Assembly (NCBI RefSeq): GCF_028453695.1 | Contig: NC_135777.1 | Location: 1,736,001 to 1,800,000 of the forward strand | Source: Augochlora pura | Lineage: Eukaryota > Arthropoda > Insecta > Hymenoptera > Halictidae | Reading direction: 5' to 3' | Length of the DNA stretch: 64,000 bases | Made by a program: the position numbers and the translations under genes | In this document: piece after piece, positions 1-11,530 of the stretch | How the letters are laid out: each line of letters opens with the position of its first letter | How positions within the stretch are numbered: the first letter of the stretch is position 1 | Notes under the pieces: model-generated | Databases searched by the model: none | The model's input: only the letters and a program-made list of their open reading frames with translations | What the model was told of the DNA's origin: nothing

Positions 1-79
1 TTCATCTAAGGGATTAGACAGATAAATACAGTTCTCCTCGTTGGATGAGCTTCAATCTTCCCAGCTCTCGCTTTATGCA

Positions 80-179
80 NNNNNNNNNNNNNNNNNNNNN
101 NNNNNNNNNNNNNNNNNNNNNNNNNNNNNNNNNNNNNNNNNNNNNNNNNNNNNNNNNNNNNNNNNNNNNNNNNNNNNNN
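80..179. other. Assembly gap (100 N)
   Basis: Exactly 100 N, the usual placeholder for a gap of unknown length. Sequence on either side need not be contiguous in the real genome. Confidence 0.98.
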
Positions 180-1598
180 GGGACTCGAACCGCAATCAGC
201 GAAACAAGCCCGGCCGACGAGTCTGCCGTGCAAACGCACTCACCGGAGCGACGACAATTCGTCAGAAAACAAACGCGGCCTGACTGCGGAAAGCGCTGGA
301 CGAGAAATGAAAGGACCGTTCGCCATTTTCCGCGCTCCCGCACTTTCTCCTCCCCTCCTCCCCTCCTCCCCTCCTCCCCCCGTTCTCCTCTTCTTTTTTT
401 TCCGAGCAACTTCCCCGGTAAGCGGTTCTCTTCAATAATTTACACGCGGTCGGCCGTTGTTCGCCGCAATCTCTCCCGGTGTAACAATACCGTGAAACCG
501 GCCGCGAGAAATCCGAGTGCGTCTCCGTTCGGCCTCCGCGTTGCCGGAGCGACGACACTCGTCGAATAGCTTCTGGATGTATCTACTGTCCGCGGGCGCG
601 CAGTGATTCGAGCAGTGGGGATGATAGAGAAATCAATACTGTAGGGATTTTCGACAACAAGGATCGACCACAGTTACTTCAACGAAATATTTGATAACAG
701 AAAAGGGGAGAAACAAAAATAATAAAATGAAATACAAATAGATTTTCTGACCCGCCCTTAACCGTTCTACGAAATTTAAACAAACCGACGTCGGAAAAGG
801 AATGGAAATGCGGTTCGCGGATGACCGAGCGGGTCGACGGGTTCACGTGAAAATCAACAGGATCCGCGCTCTTTATTTATCAGAAAATAATGTTCGACAA
901 ACACGGAACTGTTTATCGTCGCCGGTTTTTAATGTCGGCGCGCGGTCCCCCCCCTCTTCCCCGAGGCTGCGATGTTTTCGATCGACGACCGCGGCCGTGG
1001 ATAGTTTCCTTCTATGAGAACGCGAAGCGATACACAAACGAAAACGAAACGAACGAAACGATTTATTCGAACTTTTTGTTTCTATTTTACTTTTTCTCTC
1101 GCAAACACTTCTGCTACGCGGGTACATAGCCGTCGCGCAAATAACGCAACGTTTCCGGTGAACGGGATCGACCGCTAAAGAACCCATTCGTTCGCGGAAT
1201 CTCTCCCTTTTTCCGCGAGCCGCCCCTCTCCCGTTTCTCCGGCATACCCCGTCACCCTCTCCACCTCCCCCCTCTTCCTCTCCCCCTCTCGAATCGATAT
1301 AATTCCAAAGCCGGGTTCGAATCGCGCCCCGACGATATCGTGCATTTATAACGAGCCTCCGCGGTTTTTTAATTATTTCTTGAGCCCCCCCGCGCCCCGC
1401 GCGCCGCGTCGCCGCCCCTGGAATTCTCATCGCGGAAGATTGGAGAGCCGGGGCCATAGATCAGCCGGAAATTCATTTCCCAACTTTGTACCGTTTAATC
1501 GGAAGACGCTTTTAAATACTTGATGCGCTCACCCATCTACGCGGAATACACGCGGAAAGCGCGACGCGCTTCTCTCTTTAACCGCGGCCGGTCCGAAA
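180..1598. other. GC-rich non-coding block
   Basis: CpG-dense sequence with pyrimidine-rich runs and no recognisable domain in any frame. A 14-base word, CCGGAGCGACGACA, occurs at 243 and again at 544, each followed by a TCGTC. Open frames on both strands are arginine- and serine-rich, as expected from chance reading of CG-rich DNA. A possible splice donor (CCG then GTAAGC) lies near 416, but nothing coding precedes it. Confidence 0.5.
347..381. repeat. CTCCTCCC 8-bp tandem repeat (G-quadruplex-prone)
   Basis: Four perfect copies of CTCCTCCC run into a CCC tail. The complementary strand therefore has repeated GGGG and GG runs separated by single A residues, a pattern able to form G-quadruplexes. 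No gene is adjacent. Confidence 0.8.
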
Positions 1599-1600
1599 TA

Positions 1601-1897
1601 CAGTCAGTCCCACAAGTATTCGTACCCGCATTTGTTATAAGAGAAATTTGTTGTAATCGAGGGAAGCGTGTACGATTTTGCAATACACTTTTTATTGTGA
1701 ACGAACACGTGTATAAAGTTTGTTCATACCAAATTATAACAAAATTCAATATATTATAACAAATTATAACAAATATCAATAATTCAAAATTATTGAATTT
1801 ACATAAAAAGTTTATTGCACAATTTTACACGCATCCCTTGATTTCAACAGATTTCTCTTACAAGCAATGAGCGCACGAATACTTATGGTACGGACTG
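1601..1897. mobile_element. Tc1/mariner-type MITE, complete, TA target duplication
   Basis: A 297-bp AT-rich element flanked by TA at 1599-1600 and 1898-1899. The left end reads CAGTCAGTCCCACAAGTATT. The right end, read inward on the opposite strand, is CAGTCCGTACCATAAGTATT, so the ends are inverted repeats of roughly 25 bp with a few mismatches. CAGT termini and TA duplication are typical of the Tc1/mariner superfamily. The interior has no long open frame, so this is a non-autonomous copy. A third copy of this end is at 30133-30161. Confidence 0.85.
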
Positions 1898-1899
1898 TA

Positions 1900-2689
1900 A
1901 ATTCGTGTGAATGGAAACCGGGACGAGTGTATACGTTTCGCGACCGTTTATGAATCGTTCTGGTCGTTGCTTATAAAACCGCCCTCACTCAGACTCCCCC
2001 ACCCCCTCACCTTTTCGCTCTTCGAGGCAAAAACTATTGCAACAAATACAATTTTTCCTAATGAAATTGTCCAATCTTCGGAAATAGGAGCGCTGTTTGG
2101 CGGCCACGTTCAAAAATTCTCGACGACCTCGCAATTTATCACGATACACCGAACTCCAATCGCGTTCGCAAACAATATTCAATATTTCATAGGTCCGATA
2201 GATCGGCAATAGCGGACAATAATTCAGGGTGAATTCCACGGGCGTCCGCGAATAGGAAAGTTCTACGACACTGGCGTAGGCAGTTAAACAGTAATTTTGT
2301 AATGATAATAAATGCGTAAAATGTTAATAAAGCATTTGAGGTTACTTGTATTCCGAATATAATAAATACGTTAACATTGGACACGCAGGTTTTCAGAGTT
2401 AGTTTAATATTTGAGCTATTTATTTTGAAACTGGCCTAAGTCTATTTAAATACTTAAATTCAGATATTTATTATTAATAATGTTGTAATTTTAATTAATT
2501 AGTATTTACCAAGCTAACCTCAGCTTTTAATACACAAGAGTAAACATCAAATTATTGAATTAAATGATAATCAGAAATATAATATTGAAATATTATACAA
2601 ATAATTTTCACAGCAGTGAAAAAGATTATAGTTCTTTCAATATTTATAGTTCATTATCCGCGAAGAAATTCGGCAGCCGGCACGATTTA
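1900..2689. other. Mixed unique to AT-rich non-coding sequence
   Basis: No coding exon is recognised. From about 2270 the sequence becomes strongly AT-rich with many TTAATTA-like words, then changes abruptly to CpG-rich DNA near 2660. Confidence 0.45.
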
Positions 2690-3470
2690 AATCCCGGAAA
2701 GACCCTCGCGTTCGAGAGAACAGGCAGCGTCGGGTCCGGCGGGGGTTGCCGGCTGAGGGCGCCGACAAGTGTAAACAGAATCAGAAACATCCCTTTCGGC
2801 GGGCACCCCTCCCCCTCACCCCCCCCCGGTCTGCCCTCACCCCGTCCCGACTCGGCCCAATAATCGGCCGATCATACACCTTACAACTTTTCCACCCATT
2901 TTTCCGTAGCCGTCGAGTGGACTGGTGGGGGGTGGTTGCCGGCCTGCCGGAGGGGTTGTGGACGCCGGAGGGGGGCCGCGGGGGTTGGTCGCACGGCAGC
3001 ACCAGCAGCACCAGCCACCCGGCAGTTGTTCGGGGCTGTTTCGGCGCGGCAGTGCGCCGGGAGCGCTTCACGAGGTTGGACGCGCGTGCTCACGTACGGC
3101 TCCGACCGTCGTTTCCTCGCACGTGACGCGTTTTCTGCTCGCGCGAGACATCGGGGCCGCCATCCCAGAACGATCCCGCACCCCCGCGGAATCACGGTTC
3201 GTCGCAGTGTACGTGATCCAAAGGAGGAAAAAGGGGTGGAAGAGAGAGGACCGTTGTCGTACGTAGCGGACGCGACCTCTCGAGCTGTGCGGCGGCTTTG
3301 CCCTGCGCCACGTTCCACGGAGTCCTGGGGCGAGCTGAAAGGACTGCTTTTACGGTGAGTGGACCTTCGTCCTGGATGTCGCACTTCCGAACGGCTGGAG
3401 ACACGTGACGGACGCCGCGCGTGCTCCCAGCACGATCTCTGTAATTGGCCTGGCATTTTTCCTACGTATC
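2690..3470 (+). promoter_or_regulatory. CpG-rich block, candidate promoter and non-coding first exon
   Basis: A compact GC- and CpG-rich island between AT-rich flanks. Its 3' part ends with GCTTTTACG followed by GTGAGTGG, so the GT at 3355-3356 sits in a near-consensus splice donor. AT-rich, intron-like sequence follows. The open frames across it have a biased Arg/Pro/Ser composition and no recognisable domain, so if this is an exon it is most likely 5' UTR. No clear TATA box was found, and an initiator cannot be fixed by eye. Chance occurrence of a donor in 64 kb is quite possible, so the call is tentative. Confidence 0.3.
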
Positions 3471-3667
3471 TACCCCGTTCCGCGTTTTTATGGACGATTG
3501 CGTGGCCAGGGATATAGAATCGTCGAATTGTTTTCGCTTGGTGGGATCCTGGTTTCGATTACTTGGTTGAGGTAGGACAGGGAATTGCCTAGTTGTTGTT
3601 GCGTACTTTGTTTTCTGGGAACTCCGCGAGGGTTTGTTTTCAGCTGGCAGGCACGTCGTTTCGATGG

Positions 3668-3780
3668 TTAACCCTTTACCGTAATAACTCCTTCTGACTC
3701 GTGACGGCAATTGGTAGTAATAAATTATTAAGTATGGTTGTTATTCCGTTCTTTATTGATTAAATAGCAATTGTAAATCA
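3668..3780 (+). mobile_element. TTAA-element left end (GAGTC family), right end not found
   Basis: TTAA followed by CCCTTTACCGTAATAACT and then a CTGACTCGTGACGG half-site. The next part (GGTAGTAATAAATTATTAAG, then GTTGTTATTCCGTTCTTTA) closely resembles 40244-40300, the left end of another element. It is therefore a piggyBac-style left end. No convincing partner end lies within the next kilobase. Confidence 0.5.
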
Positions 3781-4304
3781 ATTCTTTCAATTTTTCAAGA
3801 ATTCCGATCTCAACGTTGTAAAGATTTAATTATTCAACCACACTTTGTCAAGCTAGCATCAGGTTTCAAAATATTTATAAAACAGTATATCAATTGTTGA
3901 TTAAATCTTCCGAAGTATTTCTTTGCATTAAAAATAAAATGTCCGTTAAACATTTATATATATATTTCGTCGTGGTAGTATAACACTTCAGAATCTAGAA
4001 AATAATATAATTCTCATAATTCTTTCAAGAGATTTATTATTGTTGCGTTCGAAGTGTTATTAAGTAAACATTAGAATAATTCTCATCATAGAGTAACATC
4101 AAATTCCTGGTGTTTAAAAAATAATACAGCAATCCTTGATCTACTTTTCGAATTTTCCGAAGGATCAGAGCGGTTGAAACATTATGGTGTTTCGTTGCTA
4201 TGGTAAGATCGTCGTTTGGTGGGTCGAGTGAGTTTTGTTGCGGTGTAAGAGGTTTAAGGGATGCTCAGAACGTCTGATTTCGATTTTGTATGGCTCGAGA
4301 GAGA

Positions 4305-4357
<53 letters not shown>

Positions 4358-5151
4358 AGAAATATCTAGGTAAAGGTAGGTGGGAACGATCGGGAGGAAG
4401 CTTTTGATGCGATGAGTAGCTTTGCTTGGAGAATGATTTCGAAACGTTTAGGGCGGAGAATTGGTGGAAGTAGTTTGAAGAGAAACATTTTGAAAGGGAT
4501 AGATGGGGAGAGAAAGAGAGCGGGAGAGTCTCAAAGATCAGCTACCTCGAAGAATCTCTTGGAGATCCATTCCCTTTGTCGAGCACTTTCCGTGTCTGTT
4601 TGAAGGAAGATTTCGTAATAATTCCGTGGGGCTGGGTAAGAAACGTTTGGAAAAAAATGATAGCTGCAAGTATTTACATATTTAGAGTCGAAGTAGACCT
4701 CGGCAACACTTGGGATTCCAAGGAGAATTTTATAAAGCATTTTCTCCCGTTGAGTACATTTTATGTGGCTGCGGCAGAATTTATGGCAGAGGGCTGGAAA
4801 TATTCAGGAAGTGGGCTACCGAAACATTTGCTGAGGGGACAGGTAGAAATATTTATAGATAAAAGCGGCTGTCAACAAAACTATTATGCCACGCTATACA
4901 TATATTTGTTATTAATAAATATTTGTTTACTCTATAATAACGTGTCAGACTCATTAGGAAAATTTTGAACGTAATTTATTAAATATTTCTATATTATATA
5001 ATTATATAACATTTAATATTTATACGTGGAGATGAAGGTTGCCATATAATAAATATATGTTTCCTGTCTGGCATAGGGAGTTATTAGGAAATAATTTATT
5101 AGTAACAAACAATAGTTTACGTAGCTGAGAAATAAATCATAGTGCAAGGGG
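3781..5151. other. AT-rich non-coding region with (GA)n
   Basis: AT-rich sequence with no recognised coding exon. An open frame of 130 codons on the + strand (4576-4968) matches nothing I know and lies downstream of the possible donor at 3355, so it may simply be intronic. Contains the long (GA)n tract annotated separately. Confidence 0.4.
4297..4353. repeat. (GA)n microsatellite
   Basis: About 57 bases of nearly uninterrupted GA with one GG interruption. In insects such tracts can bind GAGA-type factors, but no promoter is evident here. Confidence 0.95.
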
Positions 5152-5397
5152 TTAAGGTTATGTTTGTTTTAATTGTAGGAGCATCATAATTCGGTTTGAA
5201 ACACTATGATCATTAATTGATTATTATTGTAGATTGGAGATTGAAATTATTTGAATAATTACTATTAGAAAAACTGTAAAATTTAAATAATTTGGATCAT
5301 TTTACTCTTATCAGGCAATGCATACAATTCATTTTATTGTTCGGTAGGTTTAGTGTTGAGGAAAGTATTAAGAACGAATCGTAGCGCAAAGGGTTAA
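5152..5397 (-). mobile_element. Three TTAA-element ends (right ends) in tandem
   Basis: Three outward-facing ends, each read here on the opposite strand. TTAACCCCTTGCACTATG ends at 5155. TCAACACTAAACCTACCGAA covers 5338-5357 (TTAA mutated to TCAA). TTAACCCTTTGCGCTACGAT ends at 5397. The first and third have the CCC(C/T)TTG terminus seen in complete elements elsewhere in the window. The second belongs with the ends at 8186 and 9208. Partner ends were not identified, so these may be truncated or overlapping insertions. Confidence 0.45.
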
Positions 5398-5752
5398 GAG
5401 AACGAGACACGCGACTCCTGCACAGTAGGATATAATATATTATAATATAACAAGAATAAGAATAATAATCGCGCGAATGCCGATAACGATAGAACACCGC
5501 CGAGTAAGATTATTATCCCTCCGCTGTTAATTAATAATAATAACACTTAAACGACCGCTCGCGAGATTTTTCGTGTTTTAATACATAAAGGAACTTGCTT
5601 TTAAAAATATCATATCTTGTGAAATTACTAAACTTACATTAAAAACTACCTTCATAACGTGTTAGTTACGAGCTTAATAAAGATCTGGATATTTAAACCT
5701 AGAACGACCTCTTTATGCGGTTATGGGTGAATCTAGAATATTTTTAAAACTT

Positions 5753-6290
5753 CTGCAAACGTGTAAATAAATACTATATACATACTATACTATGCTATAC
5801 TGTACTATATTATACTATAAAGTAGATTATGTTATAGCAGTATACTGCACAGTACTATACAATACAGTAAAGTATATTATAGTATACAGTGTAATATAGT
5901 ACTATATGGTATTACACTATGCACAATATAGGGTATATATACCATACTATATGTATGAAAATGCAAACGTGTAAATAAATATTATGTACACAATATACTA
6001 TAGTATACAGTAGAGTAGCGTAGTAGTATAGTAAACAACACTGTACTATATTATACAATAGCGTATATTATAGTATAGAGTATATTATAGTAGTATACTA
6101 TTCGATACTGTACTATCAAATACAGTAAAGTATATTACAGTATATAGTATAGTACTATAAGGAACTACACTATACATACTGTAGGGCATATACATGAATA
6201 CTATACATGTAACATACAGTATATAATACTATAGTAATACTATACAGTATATAATACTGTATATGTAGCAATAGTAAATAATAATTTGAT
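5753..6290. repeat. TATACTA-rich duplicated tract
   Basis: Two diverged units each begin GCAAACGTGTAAATAAATA (5756 and 5963), about 207 bp apart. Each continues as a run of TATACTA, TATAGTA and TACAGTA words that are mutually complementary, so single strands could fold into many alternative hairpins. No gene. Confidence 0.75.
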
Positions 6291-6334
6291 AACAAAGATT
6301 TTATTTTGAGTCGCGCGCAACCTCATGTTGTCAA

Positions 6335-6362
6335 TTTACGCCGTAAAGTAGAAAGGGGTTAA
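6335..6362 (-). mobile_element. TTAA-element right end with subterminal palindrome
   Basis: Read on the opposite strand the end is TTAACCCCTTTCTACTTTAC. A perfect odd-length palindrome, TTTACGCCGTAAA, lies at 6335-6347, twelve bases inside the TTAA. The left end was not located, and it may lie in the repetitive tract upstream. Confidence 0.5.
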
Positions 6363-7600
6363 ATAAGTTAATTTAAAGTAAAATAAATTTTAATTTACAA
6401 ACAAGAAAATCGCCGATCTTACAATAATCGTACAGAAAATAATACGCGGCCATTAAATCATCGAATGTCAAGAACTATGTATACTCCACAACATACCGGC
6501 CATAAAATAAAGAAGATAAACAATTGTGCGCGACAATCGGCAGTGATCTGTCAGTAGAACCATCGCGGAACTCGTTCCCCCGACAACAATAAACCCGTAA
6601 TCGAATTTGCAAGCTAGCATTACAAGAGCGCGTTGGGCTCGGCGCAGTGTAACGTCATTCCATAATTCCAGGCACGCGTCCTCCGTCAAAAACCTTAATT
6701 TATTAATTTTAATTGTAATTGTCGGGCGAACAAGCGTCGCCGCCGAATTGGACGGCGCTCGGGGCCGCGTTAATTGTACAATCATTTTCTCGGGGAGGAC
6801 GTCAATAAGCGAGCTGTAATTATCGGCGGCCAGAGAGAGGACAGAGGTGATTATTAATCCCATTAGTGTCCCGTCAGTCACCTGGAATTTTTCGTGCCCG
6901 TGTTCCGTTCCATCGATCATCGATCCGCCGGGTCGATTAAACCACCGCCGCGCGTTTCGCACGCGAGATCGCCATCCGTGCTCGTACGTAACGTCTCATT
7001 CCGAGAAACCGAGCAGCGTTGTCGCTAATTTTCCGTTCTCTCGTCGATCATCCTCGAAAGACCGGTGTGTCGCCCGCGCGCGCGCGCGCCCGGAAAAAGG
7101 GGGATCTTATCTCTCGAGGCCGCGGGAAAAAAGCCGCGAAACTCGAAAGCGAAACCATTACGTCTGCCCGGCCGACACGAACGCTTTATTACCGCTTTTT
7201 CTTACCGTCCCCTATCGTCGTATCTTCACGTGCCCCGATCGCGACTATTTCTTTTTTTTTCTCGCGCGCGCGGCCGAATGACGCCCGACGGTTCGTATTT
7301 CCTTCGAAACGTTTCTCTGCCACCTGCTCACGCCTTTCTCTTTTTCTTCTTTCTTCCCCGACGCGGTTGCGTGCTTTTAATAGCCGGCCAATGAATCCGA
7401 CGGTTCTCTTGCGTAGATTAGATCGAATATTTGCACACGACAAATTTTTCCGATACACAGAATAGCAACTCGGAGCAAATCGTTGATAAAATTGTTACTT
7501 CGTTGTACGAATTGAAATAATAGTCGTTGTACAGGAGGGTTATTTTATGCAAATTATGCCGTTGATATGCTGTTAGCTTGTTCCTCTGATATGGTCGAAA
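6363..7600. other. GC-rich non-coding block
   Basis: CpG-rich with interspersed TAATTA and ATTAATT words and a short (CG)n run at about 7075-7089. The minus-strand open frame at 6468-6962 (164 codons) has a fairly ordinary composition but no domain I recognise and no clear exon borders. The block resembles regulatory or otherwise conserved non-coding DNA, which is inference only. Confidence 0.4.
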
Positions 7601-7802
7601 ATGTTTTACATTAATTTATTATTTTAAGATGTTTTTCATTAATTTGTTACTTTTTAATGATTTACATTAACTTACTGTTTTATAATGTTTTACATTAACT
7701 TATTATTTTATAATGTTTTACCTTAGCTCATTATTTTATAATATTTTACATTAACTTATTATCTTACAATGTTTTATATTAATTTATTATTTTATAATGT
7801 TG
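7601..7802. repeat. 28-bp AT-rich tandem repeat
   Basis: Seven copies at an exact 28-base period; the copy ATG positions are 7601, 7629, 7657, 7685, 7713, 7741 and 7769. The consensus begins ATGTTTTACATTAACTTATT. Copies differ by a few substitutions and no indels. Confidence 0.95.
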
Positions 7803-8161
7803 CTTGATTAGAGTGTATCAGTATTATTAAGTATTATTTTAAAGTAAAACATTGTTTCTAAGTTTGCACGTGACTGTTCAATTGAGACAAATTGAATAGC
7901 ATTTCTCGACGCAACAAGTTCCGTTTTATTTATTCGTATATGAAGGGGGATAATAAATAAGTCAGCGACTGTGTGTTTTCATTCGCGTGTTTTACGCGGT
8001 CGCCTTACATTAAATTATCAAATTGAATTTATTTAAATTTCTCTCGGTTTCTATATTAACGTGTGTCCGAGGCAAGGAATAATATTCAACGATTCTCAAA
8101 GGAAGCAATTTTTGTAATTTTAATATACTTAAAATAAAGAAATTAAAATAAAATAATCATT
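7803..8161. other. AT-rich non-coding sequence
   Basis: No gene or recognised element seen. It contains ordinary AT-rich words and a short CG-rich patch around 7980-8000. Confidence 0.4.
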
Positions 8162-8189
8162 CCACCTGCAGTGGTAGATTTAGTGTTAA
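8162..8189 (-). mobile_element. TTAA-element right end (TTAACACTAAA family)
   Basis: On the opposite strand it reads TTAACACTAAATCTACCACT. The sequence CCACCTGCAGTGG, with CCAC and GTGG arms, lies twelve bases inside the TTAA. The same terminus, mutated, is at 5338-5357, and a related left end is at 9208. Confidence 0.45.
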
Positions 8190-9207
8190 AAAGAAATTAA
8201 AGCATAGAAGCTTCCAGATCGAATTAATATCTCGCGATCAATATTGAGGTGTGATTTTTACAAATATTTTCGTACATAATTTCGTATGATTTATTAAACT
8301 ATTGAATTGAAATATTATTTACGTAATTATGTGTTATGTTAAAATATATTTCAGTTGTGTATGTATTATCTGTTTATTACGGGCGACAGCGATATGTTAA
8401 CAAAGACGGAAAATTCCTCCAGGTGTAATTTTTATGATACGTCTTGGCTACTGAAGCTGAGAAAAGCAAAATCCTAAAATTAAGCAATAAAGTATACGCT
8501 CTCTCGGCAGGATAAGTAATTTAAATCTAAATTGCATGCCAGATGTTAGCGAAAAATCCTAAACTCAAAAATAGCCGGTTAGATACGTCCGTGTCATAAA
8601 GAATATTAGTGCTGGGCACTAACAAATACTCTCTCTCTGTTTCTTCTCGATGGCCGTCGAATTTCCGCGAATTCTCGTCGGTCGTCGGGATGGACGCGCG
8701 GTATAGGCCGCGCGTGTCGTCGTCGCGCGTCCCACGCCGGTGTTTAAAGGTGAAAAACCGGGATCGGTGAATCGCGAATGACGTGACTTTCCGAAGCGGC
8801 GTCGGCCGCCAACAGGTGGAGGGCCATTAAAACGGAACGACGCTGTAACGGCGCGGCGATCGACGCCGCCGTTGCTAAATTGCCGAATTAAACGCGTCGG
8901 AACGCGGCGCGAGGACGGCCGGCTTCGGCGAAGGTGTGCCCTGAATGCCCGGGAATATCGAGAGGGTGGGCGAGGGTTGTTTGGTTTTCTTGATGGCCAA
9001 CCTGCGACCCCTATCCCGCCGATCAATCGACCAATTAACGCGGATTACTTTGCCGTTAGTAATCGGCTGTGCGCCGCGGAGTCGGTCTCGTTCTTCGTAC
9101 AACTCCTTCGACGCTAGGTTCACGGAGATTTCTTGTATACCTATCTCTACGCCAACTTGACGCATGCTAAAAACAGATAAACATTTTGTAGAACGAGTAA
9201 TTTATTT
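8190..9207. other. AT-rich then GC-rich non-coding sequence
   Basis: AT-rich to about 8600, then a CpG-rich block to about 9120 with several chance open frames on both strands. No domain or splice structure recognised. Confidence 0.4.
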
Positions 9208-9425
9208 TTAACGCTAGAACTACCGACGATTGAGGTATACCTACTTCTACCGGAGGGGTCAAAATGACTTGTTTTTTAAATTACCAAGGCATTTAAGAAA
9301 GACAGCAATTTTTAGTTTTTATATATTTTCTATTTCTATGGACAAAAATTGAATATAACCTGAATAATAATAGTAATAGAATAGCAAAAATGTATAAAAT
9401 ACTTCAGAATAATTCGTATAGAATT
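9208..9425 (+). mobile_element. TTAA-element left end (TTAACGCTAGAAC family)
   Basis: TTAA followed by CGCTAGAACTACCGACG, then TGAGGTATACC and GTCAAAATGACTTG. The ACTACCGA core matches the termini at 5338-5357 and 8186-8189. The right boundary is uncertain, and the end given here is only a guess. Confidence 0.4.
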
Positions 9426-9570
9426 TAATTACACTTCCGGGCGAGTCCCGCCATTAATCAGTCGATGTAATTAAAATCAGTACAAGACAGGAACATCTAA
9501 ACGTTGTTAACACATTCAGCGTCAGCAATCAATCACTAAAATTCCCACAAAGTCAAAGCAATTTAGTTAA

Positions 9571-9946
9571 TTAACCCTTTGGCATGCTTTGACGAGTCCG
9601 ACACATGATCGGGACGTCCTGGTAATATTACCTGTAAAGGTAACATTATTATAAAGCTATGGTTTACGGGTAATTACCTGTAAAGCACGAATGCTATTTC
9701 GTTCTTGTTAGCGTAAATAAAATTCTAATTTGTTGTTAACAATATTTAAATATTTTAGTAAATCTTCTAAGTGAACACACAATGAATATAAATTTTTTTT
9801 TAGGAATAAAAAATGATTGACTTGTACTACTGACTATTTTTATATTATTTTATTAAACTACCGTAAATGTATCGCATACATGTTGATCGAAGTAAGCAGT
9901 CAGAAGGAATGTATAATCACTGTCACGTCTGACCAATGGCAGGTTT
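9571..9946 (+). mobile_element. TTAA element (GAGTC family), decayed right end
   Basis: TTAACCCTTTGGCATGCTTT followed by GACGAGTCCGAC, matching the left end at 40201. It contains a perfect palindrome GGTAATATTACC (9621-9632) and a repeated TACCTGTAAAG. The segment AAATAAAATTCTAATTTGTT near 9715 resembles 41179-41200 near the right end of the 40201 element, so the two are the same family. The right end, near ACGTCTGACCAATGGCAGG, has lost a clear TTAA. A further TTAACACATTC end lies just upstream at 9507. Confidence 0.55.
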
Positions 9947-9965
9947 TCACTACTGAATTTTCTAT

Positions 9966-10012
9966 ACAGGCTGTCCCGGAAATCGTAGTACAATCGGGCA
10001 GGGGGTGATTCT
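9966..10012. repeat. Unclassified transposon-like end (CAGGCTGTCCCGG)
   Basis: The sequence ACAGGCTGTCCCGGAAATCG then GGGGGTGATTC resembles the ACAGGGTG-type ends common in insect repeats. The end of 12940-13073, read on the opposite strand (ACAGGGTGATCCGCGAAATT), is similar. The superfamily is not determined. Confidence 0.35.
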
Positions 10013-11530
10013 ACATAAAAAAATAAGAAAATATTTTAATATCAATGCTCTGCACTGCTGTTAATGTTAAATTTAGTTTTTTACCAATTACACACACACA
10101 CACACACACACAGGTTGAGTTGAACGTTGATGAAACGAAAGCAAAATATTATTCGGGATCAAATGAATGGTACAACAGTCGTAATTAACAATGTAGACTC
10201 GCCAAAATACGGCAAGGAGCTGAACAAAAAACCAGACAAACTCTCCCCCTCCACAGCTCGTGTATCCCTTTACCAGAAAACTGATCGAGAAAATCATTTT
10301 CTGCGGTCTAATTAAAACGTATCGAAGCCGAGCATGGCGCAAAAAAAAAACCAGCCGCGGATCATTAAAACTGCTCCGTCTTGTTTGCTTTTTTACGGTT
10401 GATCAAGCTCCGGGTGGAGTGGAACTTACGACAAGACGAAAAAGAGGCAAGGTACATACAATTTGCCCGACGCACGGTAATTTCTCTTGACCGTGGACGT
10501 TTACGAAGGCAGAAAATTCCGCGAATTAATTTGGAAACTTTCGACTGCTATGAAATTCCGGCGTATCAAAGGGATCCGACGGAAAGTCGGTGGCAAATAA
10601 AAATCGAGTGCACGGCGGCTCAAAAAAAAAAGAAAAAAAATAGAAAACAGCGAGGAAGTACCGGGACAAGTTTGGTCCCGGAGAGTGCCGTCGCGCCCGA
10701 CTGCGTGCAAATTTCTGTTTTCCCGTTTGCCGAAAGAAGCCGGCAACGTTTAATTGGCCGGCGAACTCGCGGAACTTTTATTTAACCGTGTAGTTCCGGC
10801 GGCGGTCGTCAAAGGCCTCGATAAACCGTTTCTTTCGCGGCGCCTACGAAATTTCGGGATCTCGCGTTGACCCAGAAATAGGGGCTCGTTCGACCCCCCT
10901 CGACTTTCCGCCTGGCCCCGAATCGGTCGGCCCCCACCAACCGGGCGCGTGCAAACATTTTTCCGAGCGTTGTTTGCCCGACTCGGCTCGAACTGCGACC
11001 TAAATATTAATGGTCGAGGTTATTAGTCACCGTTCCCGGCTTGTTTGCCGACGGCTCGTTAAACGCTCGACACGTTCCTCGAGGCCTCCCGGTGAACCCT
11101 CCTCCTCCTCGCGTTCTTTCGTCTCGCCTCTCGCCTCGCCGCATTTCCTACGGGCCACCGATAAACACGCCACCGTAGTTTGTTATCATTCGCCGACAGA
11201 GCCGGGACTGTTTCGTTCTGGCCCTGGACGCGTCCGTCGCGTGAGAACCCGGCCGGCTGCTTAAAAGGCGGAATACCTTCGTTGAAATTGTAGCCGTGTC
11301 TCTTGATTATCTGAATTAATGAGGCCGCGCCTCGGGAGAGTGACTTACGAAATAATGGAACGTCTGTCCGCCGCTTCGGCAGAGATAAGCGCCCGACAAT
11401 TTGCGTCTCTGAACGCCGTGTGTACTGCCTTTCAGAAGAATTTTCCGATCACTTGTGCAATATTCGAGAAGATTAATCGCGTTTTAGAATTGGACAATGT
11501 TGTTTTGTGCATGTGAGACGGATGGAGAAC
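10013..11530. other. GC-rich non-coding block with (CA)n
   Basis: Starts AT-rich with (CA)11 at 10091-10112, then CpG-rich from about 10340. Two A-runs (10341-10350 and 10622-10640) interrupt it. Open frames on both strands are short and show no known domain. Confidence 0.4.

Noticed and set aside
180..260. tRNA-like T-loop (GGTTCGAGTCC on the minus strand) next to the first gap
   Set aside because: The would-be T-stem does not pair (CC pairs with GG, then C opposes C), and no matching D-arm or anticodon arm is found upstream.
1308..1330. B-box-like GGGTTCGAATCG
   Set aside because: The stem flanking the loop does not pair, and there is no A-box at the right distance. Another, GGGTTCGAGCC at 48497, fails for the same reason.
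4576..4968. 130-codon + frame downstream of the possible donor
   Set aside because: Unrecognised, lacks splice support and the flanks are plain AT-rich sequence; not enough for a gene call.
6468..6962. 164-codon minus frame with ordinary amino-acid composition
   Set aside because: No known motif and no convincing splice or poly(A) context. Its DNA has the same TAATTA plus CpG character as neighbouring non-coding blocks.
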